Part shown: positions 62,941-64,000 of the stretch, piece after piece
Position numbering within the stretch: the stretch's first letter is position 1
How the letters are laid out: the number at the start of each line of letters is the position of its first letter
Source of the DNA: Fennellomyces sp. T-0311
Lineage: Eukaryota > Mucoromycota > Mucoromycetes > Mucorales > Lichtheimiaceae
NCBI GenBank assembly: GCA_025266875.1
Contig: JALLLT010000002.1
Coordinates: 1,488,001 to 1,552,000 of the forward strand
Length of the DNA stretch: 64,000 bases
Direction: 5' to 3'
Notes under the pieces: generated by a model
What the model saw: only the letters and a program-made list of their open reading frames with translations
Told to the model about the DNA's origin: nothing
Database searches by the model: none
Made by a program: the position numbers and the translations under genes

Positions 62941-64000
62941 TTACAATAGCTGCGTCCACAGAAGCTCCACTTGCTCCACCGCCTGCTCCGGCTTATCTTT
63001 GAAGTAGACAAAATGTCCCTGCCACATGTCGTTAGATCACCCTCCTGCTTCTTAACGCGCAACAGCTTACCTGCAACCCTGCTGTGCTGACTTGCTTATC
63101 CTTCACGCGCTCTACAAATGCGTCCTCCAAGGCCTTGTTATTGGCGCCGTAGAATCGCGAGAACATGCCTCGGATCTGAGCTTCGGTGGCATTTCCTAGG
63201 AATTCCTTCAGATCAACACGGCCAGGTCGGATCAGAGCTGGATCAAGCTTGTCTACATGGTTCGTCGTCAAGAAAATAATACGTTCCTCTGCCGATGCAA
63301 CGCCATCCAGTGCGTTGAGAAGACCGCTGAACGTGATCATCGACTGGTATCTATAACGAGTATGTTTGTTTAACCAAATACTGCTCACGCACCATACACA
63401 CGGTCCGTCCATGAATTACCCTTGGTTATCTGCCTGTGCTCGCTTGGTGAACGCTGCGTCGATGTCTTCCAGTAACATGATGCTTCGCTCGGGCACGTTG
63501 CTCAGCAAATGATTCAGACGATCGTCTGTGAGGCCACGTTCCGATAAATTAAGAATGCAAATATTGTACTCCAGTTCTCCCTAATCGTTTTTCAGTTACC
63601 CGGTTACCACTGTCGGTCATGTAAACTTACAGCAAGCGCCTGGATGAAACTACTCTTTCCGGAACCTGGTGGACCGTATAGCAGATATCCTCGTCTATAT
63701 GGAATACCTCGTTCGTTGTACCACTTTCCGTTGCCAATAAACGCACGGACATCAGCAACAATCCGCTCCTTGATATTACCATCCAAAATCACCGAATCCA
63801 ATAACCGTCGACGGCGCGGCATACCAAACGGACGCCACTCGGGACCATAGGATGTGTAAATCACCGTTTTTCCTTCCTGCTTCTTTAGTGCCATTTCCTG
63901 CGCTTCAGACAGCAACTTGGTAAACACGTGTCGGTCGCGCGACAATGTCGTCACTGTAATAGTCTCCCAGGGGCTTCCCGTAGTCAAATCCATCATTTTT
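62941..64000 (-). CDS. BCS1: Mitochondrial AAA chaperone Bcs1 (5' end beyond window)
   Basis: Four exons are seen (>64000-63631, 63580-63420, 63350-63071, 63018-62941), covering the C-terminal part from the Bcs1-specific domain onward. Conserved features are [15 protein letters not shown], Walker [10 protein letters not shown], Walker [12 protein letters not shown], and the sensor region [20 protein letters not shown]. Bcs1 sits in the mitochondrial inner membrane and moves the folded Rieske Fe/S protein into respiratory complex III. The membrane span and import signal must lie upstream, outside the window. Confidence 0.93.

Noticed and set aside
62558..63007. 149-codon plus-strand frame beginning with a Cys/Arg-rich stretch
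   Set aside because: Partly antisense to the last BCS1 exon and otherwise in GC-richer spacer; no motifs.

Overview
The window looks like a nuclear chromosome segment of an early-diverging filamentous fungus, most likely Mucoromycota and probably Mucorales. Most genes carry several short introns of about 45-75 bp with GT-AG borders (two look like GC-AG). Many proteins have clear eukaryotic orthologues: EPG5, TRAPPC8/Trs85, Nup98, Nup96, MetAP2, mRNA guanylyltransferase, m-AAA protease, cytosolic PheRS alpha, NHA1-type antiporter and Bcs1. The species assignment is inference. All gene models were spliced by hand by matching intron phase, and every multi-exon model given as intact closes in frame.

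Layout. 0-4 kb: fragments of an unrecognised gene and gene-free DNA. 4.2-5.7 kb: six-exon gene for a seven-helix membrane protein (copy A). 6.3-9.8 kb (-): multi-KH RNA-binding protein, divergent from the very large EPG5-like gene at 10.1-17.0 kb (+). 17.1-18.8 kb (-): PheRS alpha. 18.9-19.2 kb (+): a 71-residue membrane protein that overlaps a Gfo/Idh/MocA oxidoreductase tail to tail by 4 nt (19.2-20.6 kb, -). 21.2-23.0 kb (-): cytochrome P450. 24.4-26.0 kb (+): seven-helix copy B, same exon plan as copy A. 27.2-36.0 kb (-): AFG3-type protease, TRAPPC8, MUB1/SamB-type MYND protein. 36.4-37.3 kb (-): two-helix PPxY protein. 37.8-40.6 kb (+): Na+(K+)/H+ antiporter. 40.9-45.6 kb (-): separate, adjacent Nup96-like and Nup98 genes. 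45.7-46.2 kb: arrestin-like relic. 46.3-47.9 kb (+): capping enzyme, convergent with MetAP2 (48.1-50.0 kb, -). 50-55.9 kb: gene-poor, with a decayed TPR/F-box/LRR gene. 55.9-57.2 kb (-): C2H2 transcription factor. 57.3-60.5 kb: decayed genes, a small hydrophilic protein gene and a pogo/Tigger-like MITE lying inside an open frame. 61.0-62.5 kb (-): SSH4-like SPRY adaptor. 62.9-64.0 kb (-): Bcs1, cut by the window edge.

Shared themes. Genes for autophagy and membrane traffic (EPG5, TRAPPC8, SSH4-like) and for ubiquitin-ligase recruitment (MUB1, SSH4-like, the PPxY protein, the arrestin relic) recur, but nothing suggests a functional cluster; most genes are housekeeping. The items most worth a second look are the two seven-helix paralogues, the fungal EPG5, the split NUP98/NUP96 pair, the 71-residue membrane protein with its 4-nt overlap, and the in-frame MITE.
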